A DNA stretch of 64,000 nt from Miscanthus floridulus (GCF_019320115.1 NC_089591.1:21492502-21556501); one strand, 5' to 3'. Shown: positions 1 to 12,040, counted from the first letter of the stretch. Numbers and translations: made by a program. Notes: a model not told the origin generated them from the sequence alone.

Positions 1-735
1 GCCCACTATGATGAACTAGTTCACAAGCCTCGCACCAGACTCCATCAGATCCTAGGGAGAGCTAAAGAAAGTCTTCACCAACAACTACATGGCTACGTGT
101 TCTTGGCCAGGCACTAAGCATGATCTAAACCATATCTACCAGAAGCCATCCGAGCTCCTCCGTAGCTACATCAGACTCTTTTTTGAGATGAGGAATTATA
201 TTCCCAACCTCACAGAAGTAGAGGTCATCACCACCTTCATCTGAGGACTCTATCACCGTGACCTCCACTCCAAGTTCAATCGCAATCCACCTAAGGGGAT
301 TGAAGAGATGATTACAGCCACCGATCAGTACGCCAATACTGAAGAGGCTGAAGTATGCTTTAACGAGGATGCGGGCACTATCGCCCAACTCTCCATAGTG
401 ACGAGTGACCTGACGACTGGCGCCACAATAACCGCTGCTATGATGACCACAGTCACCATCGAGACAGTGGCCGTGATCGACTATAAGGATCCCAATCTGG
501 TCAATATCGCCACCGTCGACCAGACCACATCATCGCCGCCGTTGATGAACCTTGTGCCAAGCGCAACTATGACAAGTAGTACAAGAAGATCCTCAAAGGC
601 CTATGCCCTCTCCACAAAAATAGCAAGCATAAGATGAAGGACTGCCTCAGCTTGGCTAAGGAATTCTAGGCTCAAAAGTCGGACGATGACAACAACGACG
701 AAGCTGAAGGCCACCAACCACGTGGGGGCAACAAC
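1..735 (+). pseudogene. gag: Element A gag, 3' part
   Basis: The frame around 45-390 reads like the retrotransposon gag core of Tat elements: a segment resembling the 'KRPGT..DL..L.QKPGE.LR.YI.RF...RN.IP' pattern, then 'ITTF..GLYHRDLHSKF' and a closing 'ADQYA'-like helix. A TGA at 242-244 interrupts it, and more stops follow after 635. Gag forms the virus-like particle in the cytoplasm. No zinc knuckle was recognised before the protease. The 5' part is off-window. Confidence 0.7.
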
Positions 736-944
736 AATGCCTTCTAGGATCATGACAAGGTGGTTGCCACCATCTTTGGGGGACTCGCCACCACCGAGAG
801 TAGAAGAGATCGGAAGCTCACCACCTGTGGGGTACTCGCCGTAAACATGGAAGACGTTGTCACCAACCCCTAGCTATGGCCCCTGGTCTGAGGTCCCCAT
901 CACCTTCAGCAGGGCCAACTAGTGGGTGGACATCCCTTACACAG

Positions 945-1371
945 GGTGTTGCCCCTTGTTCTTGATGCAACCATTAGGAAAGTGCTTTTTAGGAAGGTAC
1001 TCATCGATGGTGGAAGCGGCCTAAACCTCCTCTTTGCTAGAGCCCTAAAGGAGCTAGGCCTCGGGATAGGAGACCTCGCACCCTTCGACTCCTTCTAGGG
1101 TGTGGTACCTGGCAAGGCATCCAAACCACTTGGAGAGATCACCCTCCTAGTATAGTTTAGCATGGCTAGCAACTACCACATCAATCACATCAACTTCTAC
1201 ATTGTTGACTTCAATAGCACCTACCATGCCATACTTGGTCGACCAGCTCTAGCCAAGTTCATGGTCGTACTGCACTATGCCTATCTAGTGCTAAAGATGC
1301 CTTCGCCTATAGGAGTCCTGGCCCTATGGGCCAAACTCTCCATCGCCTACGCCTACAAGACAAAGAGTCTT
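945..1371 (+). pseudogene. Element A aspartic protease
   Basis: The translation from about 960 shows the retroviral-type protease active site LIDGGSGLNLLF (D-G-G-S; the usual form is D-[ST]-G). About 70 residues later comes 'HAILGRPALAKF', the ILGRP flap-distal motif typical of Tat proteases. Premature TAG codons lie in between (near 1096 and 1150). The protein would process the polyprotein. The reading frame is cut at 1371 by the 243-bp insertion and resumes at 1615 with 'SLALTEATN'. Confidence 0.75.
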
Positions 1372-1614
1372 TGTCACACCCGATTTCATAAAACAAAATC
1401 GAATGCACATCACATGTATGCCAGGATCTGTTTATTCATACATGCGATGACAAAATGATACATTGCAATGTTTATTACAAAAGTGATTACATATATCAAA
1501 GATGACTAGAGTGTCTAAACACAAAATTACATCAGAGTTCCAGCAGAGCAGGGTCTCCATCCTGGCATAAATGTGATGTGCATTCGGTTTTGTTTTCTAA
1601 AACCGGTTGTGACA
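1372..1614. mobile_element. 243-bp mini-element with 56-bp inverted ends in element A pol
   Basis: The insertion begins TGTCACACCC and ends GGTTGTGACA. Its first 56 bases match the reverse complement of its last 56 at 50 positions. The flanks are GTCTT (1367-1371) and GTCTC (1615-1619), a 5-bp near-duplication. Removing it restores the pol frame (K-S-L-A-L-T). Long inverted ends suggest a MITE. TG...CA ends, a 5-bp target site and a right end resembling element D's LTR end (GGTTTTGT..TAAAACCGG) suggest a miniature solo LTR instead. There is no coding capacity. Confidence 0.75.
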
Positions 1615-2740
1615 GTCTCGCCCTCACCGAAGCCACCAACCTCTCCATCCAGATGGCTAGCATGGTCACCAATGCTAAGACGGTGCCCACCGATGACCTG
1701 GAGATCCTAGTGCCGGATCCTCTGCGCACCTCCGTTAACTCCAAGGAAACCAAAGATGTTAGCCTCGGCCGCGACGACCCCTCCAAGACCATGAAGATTG
1801 GGGCTCACCTCGACCCCAAATAGGAAAGCATGCTCATCTCCTTCCTATGTGCCAACACTGACGTGTTTCCTTGGAAACCCGCAGACATGCCAGGGGTACC
1901 ATGGTAGAAGATCGAGCACTCCTCGAATGTCTCGCCAACCACCAAACCGATCAAGCAGAAACTCCGATGATTCACGCCAGACAAGAAGGATCCTATTAGG
2001 GTAGAAATAAAATGGCTCCTAGCTGCTAGATTTATTAATGAAGTGTATCATCTTGAGTGGTTAGCAAACCCTATTCTCGTTCAAAAAAAGAATAAAGAAT
2101 GGAGAATGTGCATTGATTACACTAATCTTAACAAACACTGCCCTAAAGACCCCTTCGGTCTGCCTTGGATAGATGAGGTTGTAGACTCCACCACCGGCTG
2201 TGAACTGCTCTCCTTCCTTGATTGTTACTCCGACTATCACTAGATATCCCTCAAGGAAGATGACTAGATCAAGACGCCATTCATCTCGCCTTTTGGTGCA
2301 TATTGCTATACCACCATGTCCTTTGGACTCAAGAATGCTAGGGTGACCTACCAAAGGGCCATCCAGATGTGCCTCGATCAACAAATAGGCCACAATGTTG
2401 AAGCATATATCGATGATGTGGTCATCAAGTCCAACACCACTGACAATCTCATCGCCAACCTTGAAGAAAGTTTTGCAAACCTAAAAAGGTATAGATGGAA
2501 GTTGAACCCTTCAAAGTGCATCTTTGGAGTTCCATCCGGTATACTCCTGGGCTACATCATCAACACCCTGTGGCATCGAGCCCAACCCCAACAAGGTCTC
2601 TACCATCACCAACATGAAACAACCAACCTACGTAAAAGACATACAGAAGCTTATAGGCTACATGGCTGCTCTTAGCCGATTTATATCACGCCTCGGTGAA
2701 AAGGGACTACCATTCTTCAAACTCCTCAAGGCCTCCTGAG
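1615..2740 (+). pseudogene. Element A reverse transcriptase
   Basis: After the pre-RT linker (LDPK..FLCANTDVFPW near 1812-1880) the RT core follows: 'NPILVQKKNKEWRMCIDYTNLNK' around 2068-2137, 'MSFGLKNARVTYQRAIQ' around 2316-2366, the catalytic box YIDDVVIKS at about 2407-2433, and 'SKCIFGV..GILLGYII' near 2512-2562. Stops at 2241-2243 and 2262-2267 and a frame change after about 2565 break it. It would copy the element RNA into DNA. The frame before 1819 is interrupted by the stop after 'HLDPK'. Confidence 0.85.
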
Positions 2741-3060
2741 CGCTTCTCTTGGTCAGAGGAGGTAGATATAGCTTTCGAGCAGCTTAAGTTGTTTCTAACG
2801 AAGCCTCCGATCATGACGGTGACTTGACCAAACGAAACCCTACTGATCTACATCGCCGCAACTTCTCGCATCATTTGCATAGCTATCATCGTCGAATGCG
2901 AGGAGGCTGGGCATGCCTATAAGGTGCAATGTCTGGTCTACTTCATCAGCGAGGTCCTTAATGAGCCCAAAACTTGTTATCCTCATGTTTAGAAACTACT
3001 ATATGCTATTCTGATCACATGATGAAAGCTCTGCCATTACTTCAAGTATTACAAGATCAT
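2741..3060 (+). pseudogene. Element A Ty3-type RNase H remnant
   Basis: This lies between the RT and the second RNase H, where the Ty3/gypsy-type RNase H is expected. Fragments such as 'AFEQLKLFLTKPPIM', 'NETLLIYIAATSRIICIAIIVECEEA' and 'YFISEVL.EPKT.YPHV.KLLYAIL' match the general pattern of that domain in Tat elements, in which catalytic residues are often degenerate. Several stops are present (TGA at 2826-2828, TAG near 2991). Confidence 0.55.
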
Positions 3061-3640
3061 CGTGGTCACTGAGTTCCCTCTAGGGGACATCCTCCACAAC
3101 AAAGAGGCCAACGACTGCAACATCAAGTGGGCTATTGAGCTTGGCACTTACTCCATTGAATTTTGAAGCAGGCCTACCATCAAGTCATAGGCGCTCGTTG
3201 ACTTCGTTGCTGAGTGGACCAAGATCCAAGAGCCCATCCCCGCTACTCGCCCCAAGCATTGGGTGATGTACTTTGATGGTGCCCTTGACATCAATGGTGC
3301 TGGCGCTGGCATTTTATTCATTATGCTGACCAAAGACAAGCTATGATATGTTCTCCAAATACATTTTCCAGCCTCCAACAACGCCGCCGAATATAAAGCA
3401 TGTCTCCACAGACTCCGTATAGCCATCGAGCTCAGTGTCAAATGCCTCATGGTATATGGAGACTCCACGCTGGTCATTAACCAGCTCAACAAAGACTGGT
3501 CCTGCTCCAGTGAGAAGATGGACACATATTGCGCCAAAATCAGGAAACTCGAAGGGAAGTTCTATGGTATCGAGTACCACCACGTGGTATGAGATCAAAA
3601 TCAACTCACCGACCACCTATCTATGATAGGCTCTTCTCAC
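3061..3640 (+). pseudogene. Element A archaeal-type RNase H (aRNH)
   Basis: The key motifs of the additional RNase H of Tat elements are visible in order: 'WVMYFDGALDINGAGAGI' (first catalytic Asp) at about 3259-3312, 'NNAAEYKACLHRL' (catalytic Glu) near 3378-3416, and 'VYGDSTLVINQL' (Asp) near 3452-3488. A stop at 3343-3345 and others break the frame. This second RNase H separates Tat from most other Ty3/gypsy lineages and is my main reason for the lineage call. Confidence 0.8.
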
Positions 3641-3839
3641 GCCATGATTCCGCTAGGGGTCTTCATTCAAGACCTCTTTATGTTGTCTATTAAGGAAGAG
3701 AAGGAAGTTCAAGACATTCCTACCATCGAGCAGTTGGTACTTATAGTACCTTCGTCGGCCACCGATTGGAGGGAGCAGTTCATCAAGTACCTCACCTAGT
3801 GTCGATGTACCCACCGACAAGACTGAAACTGAACAGCCT

Positions 3840-5011
3840 AATCCATTGAAGCAAGCATTACGTGTTGGTAGATGGGAACTTGATGAGGAAAAGTGCCAAG
3901 GAAGGGATACTGCAGAAATGCATAACCCAAGAAGAGGGAGTGAAACTACTTCTCAAAATTCACTCTAGTTCCTATGGCAACCATGTGGCCTTCGAGAAAC
4001 CTAGTCGACAAAGCCTTTCGAGCTAGTTTTTACTGGCCCATGGCCATCACTGATGTAGAAGACCTTGTCTGACAGTTGTGAAGGATGCTAGTTTTTCGCC
4101 AAGCAGATACACATGCCAGCACAAGAACTGCAGACCATCCCAGCTTCCTAGCCTTTTGCATGTTGGGGACTGGACATGATTGGGCCTTTTAAGCCAGTGC
4201 CATGTGGTTTCCAGTACGTGTATGTTGCCATTGACAAGTTCTCCAAGTGGATTGAATACAAACCGCTTGTTTCGGCTACTACAAAGAAGGCAGTCAAGCT
4301 CTTTGAAGATATCATCCATAGATTCGGTCTCCTAGATAGCATTATCACTGACCTCGGAACTACATTCACTGGTCATCATTTTTGGGACTTCTATGAAGAC
4401 CGATGCATCTCCATCAAATACAGTCTCCATTGCCCATCCTAGAGCCAATGGCTAGGTCAAATAGGCGAACGTCATGATCCTTGATGCCCTCAAAAAGATG
4501 CTATATCAGAAAGAGCAAAAGCATCTAGGTTGATGGCTCAAAGAGCTACCAGCTATGGTCTAGGGACTACACTCTAAAGCTAGTTGCAGCACCGGTGTGT
4601 CTCCATATCTCTAGGTCTACAGCTCAGAAGCCATACTACCAGCGGACATTGCCTTCTGAGCACCTATGGTGGAATATTATAATGAAGAGCAAGCCGTAGC
4701 TATTCAGACAGAGGACATCGATAGGGCCAAAGAAGAACGCCTGATCACTTGCATCCGCACAAGCCAAGTACCTAGAAGGATTGCGGAGATACTACAACCG
4801 CAAAATCAAAGGTCATTTATTTGCTGTCAGTGACCTCATTCTTAGTAGAAAATAGAAAACCAAATGGATGCACATGCTATCCTCCCCTTGGGAAGGGCCT
4901 TACGTGGTCAAAGAGGATACCCGACTAGGGTCTTACCGGCTATGTGACTTGGATGGAATCAATATCCCCAATTAATGGCACATCGAGCATCTTATATGTT
5001 TCTATCCTTGA
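3840..5011 (+). pseudogene. Element A integrase
   Basis: The zinc-binding N-terminal part is badly decayed. The catalytic core is clear: 'GLDMIGPFKPVPCGFQYVYVA' region (first Asp) at about 4167-4230, then 'DKFSKWIEY', then 'GLLDSIITDLGTTFTGHHFWDF' region (second Asp) at about 4327-4392. The C-terminal part keeps 'EEAI.PADI..' and 'GSYRLCDLDG' (about 4930), and the frame stops at TGA 5009-5011. The protein would insert the cDNA into the genome in the nucleus. Stops at 4439-4441, 4453-4455 and beyond inactivate it. Confidence 0.8.
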
Positions 5012-5618
5012 AATGATCCTGATATGTACTCTCCACTCCTTAATGAATGAAGTTTTTGTCGCCATAATTTGTCTCCATTATTTGTCCATTATGGTTTAAT
5101 TTCCATTTGCAGGTCGCCAGCTCTAAGCTACTCCTTAACAAACTCCAATACGTGATCTCCATAAATGCTCCGCCATGTTTCTCCATATCTCCAAGATACT
5201 TTGCCAACCACCGAGCAGCACATGTTCTGCTCTGTGCTCTTTGGAGAAGACCAGTCTCTGATCTCTCCCTACTTGTGCTATGGGCTCCGCGCTCTACGTT
5301 ATGGGTGGTCGGCTGCTGTTTCTTGGTCATGCCTTTTCCTCCTACACGTGCATGGGCTCCGCCCTCGATGTTACAGGAATATGGGCTAGCCAAGGCCAAG
5401 AGCCCAAGTAAAGAACTAACTGCTTGGACGCTACTTATACCACGTATAATTGCGTTAGGGTTAACACTACAATGATTTTTCATCGAAATACTGGCAAACT
5501 GCATAAACATGCACATGTCACTTTATAACATTTATACACATACATAAATGTTTATTTGCACCCTCGCGCATTGTAACTATCCTCTCCAGCTGTTATAGAT
5601 TACCCTCTGAGCAGGTCA
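5012..5618. other. Non-coding spacer between pol and antisense gene in A
   Basis: No convincing coding signal on either strand. The longest open frames here (minus 5040-5516, plus 5107-5475) overlap each other and match nothing I recognise. A short phrase resembling 'tg.tatgggctccg.cctc.a.gtta' occurs near 5278 and again near 5350. Confidence 0.5.
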
Positions 5619-6295
5619 TTATGTATGGCCCTCTCTATCCACCTCACCGAATAGGTCGACGTCTTCGGCCAGCCACTTCGCCGTGTCCTCCACCTCATCT
5701 TCCAGCTCCTGCTGCTTCATCGCTCCAGTGCCTCTAGCAAATCTAGCCCCTATCGCTCGTAGATTGATGGTAAGGTAATGAGACCAGACTACTACAAGAG
5801 CATGGGTCACGACGGAGATAGTGGCATCTCGGTTGAAGCTTTTAATGTTCTCCCATGCCACCTTGCACCTATCGATGATGGTGTCCAAACAAGGCGGCCT
5901 ATCATCAGGTTGAGCTACCTCCATGTCAATGTAGTCAAGCACCGACCTGATTCTGGCCACCATGGCATCAAGCTTTCATCTTTGGGTCTACACCTCCTCC
6001 TCTAGCAAAAATAGGGCTTTGGTCTTTCGACTGTATTCTACAGGCACCAAAAGGATCTGCCAAACGAAGAAGTCACTTCAGCAATAACTTCGACCATGAA
6101 GTACTCACCTTTTAGCTCCTCGTCCAGCTTCTTTGCCCACCCAGATGCTTTCTTCTCCTCCTCTTAGAGTTGACCAATGACTTGGTGCAACTAACCGAGC
6201 TCTGCTGTCTTGCTATACAAGCATAATGGTCATCAGCAACAATAAGACTATTCAGCAATGCAAAGCAAATTTGCCGATCCACCATACCTTTTCTC

Positions 6296-8681
6296 TGCTT
6301 GGAGAGGTTCTCAGCTGCTCGGATTTGTGCTCTAGCTGCTCGAATTTGCACATCAGCTGCTCAGAGCTACATTCTAGCTACTCAGAGCTACCACACAACT
6401 GCTCGAACATGGTCGCTAGCTGCTCAGATAGGACACCCTTCTGCTATTCTAGATCCCGCGCGTTAGATTCAGCAAGATCCCGCTCGCGTTGGGCCCTCTG
6501 GATGTTTTTCTCCAGAAGCTTCATCGCCTCCTTTAGTTTTTTGTTCTCCTTAGCGATGGGCTCCGTCCTCTTGATCAGCTATAACCGTTGTTCTGTAAGT
6601 TCGTGCTATGCCCTACAAAAGCAACAAGATTATGAAGAACTCCAATCTTCGATGACATAGATAGACATTGCCTACGCAATACTAACCTTGATCTGCTTCA
6701 TCGCCATGGAAAGGGTTGACTCAAGCCTTTTGACTTCCCTTGTGGTGTCCTCCTCTTCCACCATCACAACTCCATTGCCTCGCTTGTGGAGGATCTAGAT
6801 GGGTTGAGGGTGAGCTTCCTCACACTCGATCTCTTCCACTCCATCATCCTTCACAGCTGGGGGCACCACTAGGGGGCTCGGTGGGCGCATAGCGTGTCCA
6901 ACCATGCCATTTGATGCTTGATAGAGTGCCATATGCTCCTCTAGCACCATAGGCTTCTCTGCTCCAGTCTCTGGCGCTATGTCGGTAACTCCAGCATCCA
7001 CCTCTAAAGAGCCGGTGGCTCCCGCTGTTGCCCTAGGCATCAGCTGCTGACTTGTCTACCATCGGTGCCAACTGTTCTTCACCACCAAGTCCATCAACAG
7101 TGGCAGTTGATTCCTCTATAGGCCAGCTAAGCGCCCAGCGACTCTGAGATGGGGTCTACCGGCATTACTTCCTCGCTAGGACCAGCCCCTAGCTGCTCGC
7201 CGGTCTAGATGGACTGATTCAAATCCTTCATACGCCTTGCTCTACATCAGATTAGCTCGTCAATCGCCAGTAGTAATAAGGATCTGATAGCAAAATAAGT
7301 CCAAGGCAAGGATACTTACACATCAGCCTCCTGGTACACTTTTCTGAACCAACGCTACCTACCTGAGCCCCTAGGTGTAGCCCTAGGGTCGACCTACATG
7401 ACCTGGGGTGGAGGTCTAACGGCCTCCACCTGTCGGCCTCTCTTTCGCTTGCTGCTCAGGGACTCCCTTCACCTACTGCTCGGGGACTTCCTCCCCTCCC
7501 TTCAATTGTACCTCCACGTGCATGTTGCATAGAGGTGCTTCAGTGCTTAGAGGAGGAGCTACTAGAGCCCCATCATCATACGACCACTCGGACATTGCGA
7601 CACTATGCATCTAAGTGGTTTGGTCACCGCCAAGTGAGATGCCGCTTGGCTTGTGGGGACCAGCACCCATCATCTTTCTCTTCTTCTAGGATGGCTCATC
7701 TGCTGCTGCCCTCTTCCCCCTGACTTTCTCCAAAACTAGGGTGGGACTCTCCGTCTGACCAGTGTCCGTGCCTCCGGACTCTGATGAGGCGCTGATGGCA
7801 CCTTCCTCAGGCTAAGTTGTTGGCCATGCATCCACTGCCTTTGGCCAATCGCTCCTCGGCATGCTCAAGAATTGCAGCCGCTCATTCCTATGAATGGATC
7901 TTTCCACAAGTGAATTAGTTCACACCTCGGCAATGGTAAAGGATAAAAAGGATCAGGAACAAGCAATTGAGATGTTTACCTAAGGAGGCGGGTTCATACA
8001 TTTGAAGGCCCTAGTCTGCCCTGACACGCTGAATGAGGCATTTGGAGCGAATAGCTCTATGGCCTGCTCTAGCACATTATCCCTCATCAGCCTCTCTGTC
8101 CCCTCCCATGTGCCATCGGTGTCCCCCGTGAAGTCAAAGCCCATGTGGGCCCTCTCCTTGTAGGGTTGGATGTGGCACACTATGAAGCTTGCCACCACCA
8201 GTGCATCGTTCATCTTCATGCCCTTTATTAGGCCAAGGAGCTACCTCACCTGCTCCATGTCAACACTACTTGGCTTCTCCAACTAGCTCCTCTAGTTCTC
8301 TAGAACATGGTCGACATTGCAACAGATGGCGGGATGGCTCTGCTTCATGTAGAACCACCTGGTGTTCCACCCCTTCAGTGAGGTGTTCAGTGGTATAGTG
8401 ATGTACTCGTTCACCATTCCATCGTGGAGTTGAAGATACATGCTGCTAATAACTCTTGAACTGCCACCGCCCTTGTTCTTCAGCCCGAATAGGTGACAGA
8501 AGAGGTTGAAGTGGGGAAGAACTCTGAGATACGCCTCATAGAAATGGATAAAGATAGAGATGTGTAAGATGGTGTTCGGGTGGATGTTGCATAGACTAAC
8601 TCTCTAGAACTCTAGCAGATCCCACAAGAAAGGATGGATGGGAAATCCTAATCCACGCCAGAAGTAATCCTCAAAAACTAC
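6296..8681. repeat. Direct duplication inside antisense gene, copy 1
   Basis: This 2.39-kb block repeats at 8685-11065 in the same orientation at a constant offset of 2385-2387 bases. Two hand-aligned 60-base samples (from 6601 and 7981) each showed five substitutions against the other copy. On the gene strand it runs from within the FEDYFWRGLGF motif to within the SEQL coiled coil, so it is the downstream copy. Confidence 0.9.
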
Positions 8682-8684
8682 AGT

Positions 8685-11065
8685 TTGGAGAGGTTTCTCA
8701 GCTACTCAGATTTGCGCTCTAGCTACTTGGATTTGTGCGTTAGCTGCTTGGAGCTACATTCTAGCTGCTTAGAGCTACCACACAACTACACAGACATGGT
8801 CGCTAGCTGCTCAGATAGGACGCCCTTCTGCTATTCTAGATCCCACGCGTTAGATTTTGCAAGATCCCACTCACGCTAGGCCCTCTAGATGTTTTTCTCC
8901 ATAAGCTTCACCGCCTCCTTCAGTTTTTCATTCCCCTCAGCGAGGGGCTCCATCCTCTTGATCAGCTGTAATAGTTGTTCTGCAGTTCGTGCTATGCCCT
9001 GCAAAAGCAACAAGATTATGAAGAACTCCAAACTCCGACGACACAGATAGACATTGCCGACACAATACTAACCTTGGTCTGCTTCATCACCATGGAAAGG
9101 GTTGACTCTAGCCTTCTGACTTCCCTTGTGGTGTCCTCCTCTTCCACCATCACAACTCCATCACCTCGCTTGTGGAGGATCCAGATGGCTTGAGGGTGAG
9201 CTTACTCACGCTCAATCTCTTCCACTCCGTCGTCCTCCACAGTTGGGGGCACCACCAGGGGGCTTAGTGGGCGCATAGCATGTCCAACCATGCCCTCCAA
9301 TGCTTGATGGAGCACCATCTGCTCCTCTGGCACAACCGGCTTCTATGCTCCAGTCTCTGGCACTATGTCGGTAACTCTAGCATCCACCTTTGAAGAGCTG
9401 ATGGCTCACGCCGTTGCCCTCGGGCATCGTCGCCGACTTGTCTGCCATCGGTGCCAACTGTTCTTTCCCGCCAAGTCCATCAACAATGGTGGTTGATTCC
9501 TCCGTAGGCCGCTGAGCGCCTGACGACTCTGAGATGGGGTCTACCGGCATTGTTTCCGCACCGGAGCTAGCCCCCAGCTGCTCGCCGGTCTGGACGGACT
9601 GATTCAAATCCTTCATATGCCTTGCTCTACATCAGATTAGCTCGTCAATCACTGTAGTAATAAGGATATGATAGCAAAATAAGTCCAGGGCAAGGATACT
9701 TACACATCGGCCTCTTGGTACACTTTTCTGAACCGGGGCTGCCTACCTGAGCCCCTAGGTGTAGCCCTAGGGTCGACCCACATGACCTAGGGTGGAGGTC
9801 TCATGGCCTCCACCGTCGGCCTCTCTTCCGCTTGCTGCTCAGGGACTCCCTTCACCTACTGCTTAGGGACTTCCTCCCCTCCCTTCAATTGTACCTCCAC
9901 ACGCATGTTGCATGGAGGTGCTTCAGTGCTCAGAGGAGGAGCCACTAGAGCCCCATCGTCATCCGACCACTCGGACATTGTGACACCATGTGTCCGAGTG
10001 GTTTGGTCAGCTGCCAAGCAAGATGTCGCTTGGCTTGTGGGGACCAGCACTCATCATCTTTCTCTTCTTCTAGGATGGCTCATCTACTGTTGCCCTCTTC
10101 CCCCTGACTTTCTCCTGAAACTAGGGTGGGACTCTCCATCCAACCAGCGTCCATTCCTTTGGACTCCGACTGAGGCACTGATGGACCTTCCTCAAACTAA
10201 GTTGTTGGCCAAGCATCCACTACCTTCGGCCAATCGCTCCTCGGCATGCTCAAGAATTGTGCCGCTCGTTCCTAGCGAATGGATCTTTCCACAAGTGAAT
10301 TATTTCACACCTCAGCAATGGTAAAGGATAAAAATGATCTGGAATAAGCAATTGAGATGTTTACCTAAGGAGGCGGGTTCGTACAATTGAAGGCCCTAGT
10401 ATGCCCTGATACACTGAACTGAGGCATTTGGAGCGAATAGCTCTATGGCCTGCTCTAGCACATCATCCCTCATCAGCCTCTCCATCCTCTCCCATGTGCC
10501 ATCGGTGTCCCCCTTGAAGTCAAGGCCCATGTGGGCCCTCTCCTTGTAGGGCTAGACATGGCGCACTATGAAGCTTGCCGCCACCAGTGCGTCGTTCATC
10601 TTCACACCCTTTATTAGCCCAAGGAGCTAACTCACCTTCTCCATGTCAACACTACTTGGCTTCTCCAACTAGCTCCTCTGGTTCTTCGGAATGTGGTCAA
10701 TGTTGCAACGGATGGTGGGATGGCTCTGCTTCATGTAGAACCACCTGGTGTTCCACCCCTTCAGTAAGGTGTTCAGTGGTATAGTGATGTACTCATTCAC
10801 CATTCCATCATGGAGTTGAAGATACACGCTGCTGACAACTCTTGAACTACCACCGCCCTTGTTCTTCAGCTAGAATAGGTGACTGGAAGAGGTTGAAGTG
10901 GGGAAGAACTCCAAGATACGCCTCATAGAAATGGATAAAGATAGAGATGTGCAAGATGGTGTTCGGGTGGAGGTTGCACAGACTAACTCTCTAGAACTCT
11001 AGTAGATCCCTCAAGAAAGGATGGATGGGAAATCCTAATCCACGCCAGAAGTAATCCTCAAAAAC
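8685..11065. repeat. Direct duplication inside antisense gene, copy 2
   Basis: Partner of the block at 6296-8681. At its left edge (about 8682-8690) coiled-coil sequence joins directly to the FEDYF start of copy 1, while its right edge runs into the unique N-terminus of the antisense gene. This shows a tandem duplication internal to the gene rather than two inserted elements. The copies share the exon-end/donor position and the main reading segments. Confidence 0.9.
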
Positions 11066-11381
11066 TACAGCTTCATTGGTATGAGGCATTGGGGAGGGCT
11101 CACCACTAGATGGCCACCATCCGGGGGTGACACAGTTCGGTAGAACACCCACCTCCACCATCCTATTGATCTCTGCCTCCCCCATGAGCAACGCAGCCAC
11201 TCATTGTCATGACTTGCTCTGGCGGTCGCCTTCTTCGGGTTACCAGATCCCTTCTTTGGTGCCATCTCTCAGATCTGGATCAAGACTGGCGATGGAAGGG
11301 CTATGGATGTGATTCAGGGAAGCGCTAGGGCTAAGAAGGAAGTTGAAGTGGTGAAGGTGGGGGCGTGGGGTGTGGTAGCAC

Positions 11382-11392
11382 AGTTATAAAGC
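11382..11392 (-). promoter_or_regulatory. TATA-like box of A's antisense gene
   Basis: The minus strand reads GCTTTATAACTG about 120 bases upstream of the ATG at 11265, at a plausible distance for a plant promoter plus leader. The leader is C-rich and lacks an earlier in-frame start that I could find. Inference only. Confidence 0.45.
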
Positions 11393-11735
11393 ACTCCCCC
11401 CACTTTTTGCATTTGAGAGTTTTTGGGAAACCGCTCCATGATTTGCGCCTCTCCGAATTCTCCAAAATGGCATGGTGGGCCATTACCTAGGCTTTCACGC
11501 AACTACAGCTTGTATTGCCCATATTTCGCCGCAATTTGTTACTTCTCACCGAATATTCGCCGACTTCTCCGCAATCCATTAAGGCTCAGTAACTCCTACT
11601 ATACAGCCGTTACTCCAGTTTTTTCTCCAAGATTTGTTTTCTCCAATATTTCCACTTGTGGCTCGGGGAATGCATCATCAATATGACTTTGTTCCTCTCC
11701 ACATTGTGGACTTCCTTTTGTTCACTATTGTTTTT

Positions 11736-12040
11736 GACCCTGGCACCACGTGACAACATCACCTATTGTTAGGCTCAGGGCAAAGTGGGCACAGTTCACC
11801 TTGCGGTGAATGTGCTTTTCTCATTTTGGGGCTACACCTAGGGACTGGCTCCCTGCTCAGCTGGTCTTCTGCTTTTCTTCTACTTTGGACCCTGGCACCA
11901 CGTGACTACGTCACCTACTGTCAGGCTCGGGGACTAAGTGGGCACACTTCACCTCACGGTGAGTGTGTTTGCTTTAATCTAGAAGACTCCGTGCCTCCTA
12001 AAGTTGAAGAAGACTATCTCCCTTTCTCATGGTGGGACTC
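11736..12040 (+). repeat. 152-bp tandem duplication with G-boxes in A's LTR front
   Basis: GACCCTGGCACCACGTGAC begins at 11736 and again at 11888, followed each time by TGT[T/C]AGGCTC and AAGTGGGCACA.TTCACC. Both units carry a CACGTG G-box. The second also has the gapped palindrome TGACTACGTCA at 11903-11913. A weaker third echo of 'CTAAGTGGGCACACTT' lies near 12041. Confidence 0.8.

Larger units (their letters stand above)
5619..11265 (-). pseudogene. Element A antisense gene, 'putative gypsy-type transposon' (PF04195-like) protein, internally duplicated
   Basis: The minus-strand reading starts at 11265 (MAPKKGSG, basic N-terminus). It continues in another frame with 'VVFEDYFWRGLGFPIHPFLRDLLEF' region and '..NLHPNTILH.S.FIHF.EA', the pattern of the family labelled putative gypsy-type transposon. 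A likely splice donor (GTAAAC) follows the '..NPPP' exon at 7980 and again at 10366. Then come acidic and Ser/Pro-rich stretches, a coiled coil with repeated 'SEQL' units, and a conserved C-terminus (5963-5619). The middle is present twice. Its function in the element is unknown. It is broken by frameshifts and stops, mostly TAG. Confidence 0.7.

Noticed and set aside
2061..2393. Minus-strand frame across the RT of element A
   Set aside because: Directly opposite clear RT motifs on the plus strand.
5107..5475. 122-codon plus-strand frame
   Set aside because: Overlaps a longer minus frame, shows no domain, and lies in the non-coding spacer between pol and the antisense gene.
9803..10324. 173-codon plus-strand frame within the duplicated block
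   Set aside because: Shadow of the minus-strand antisense gene; the equivalent in the other block is not open.
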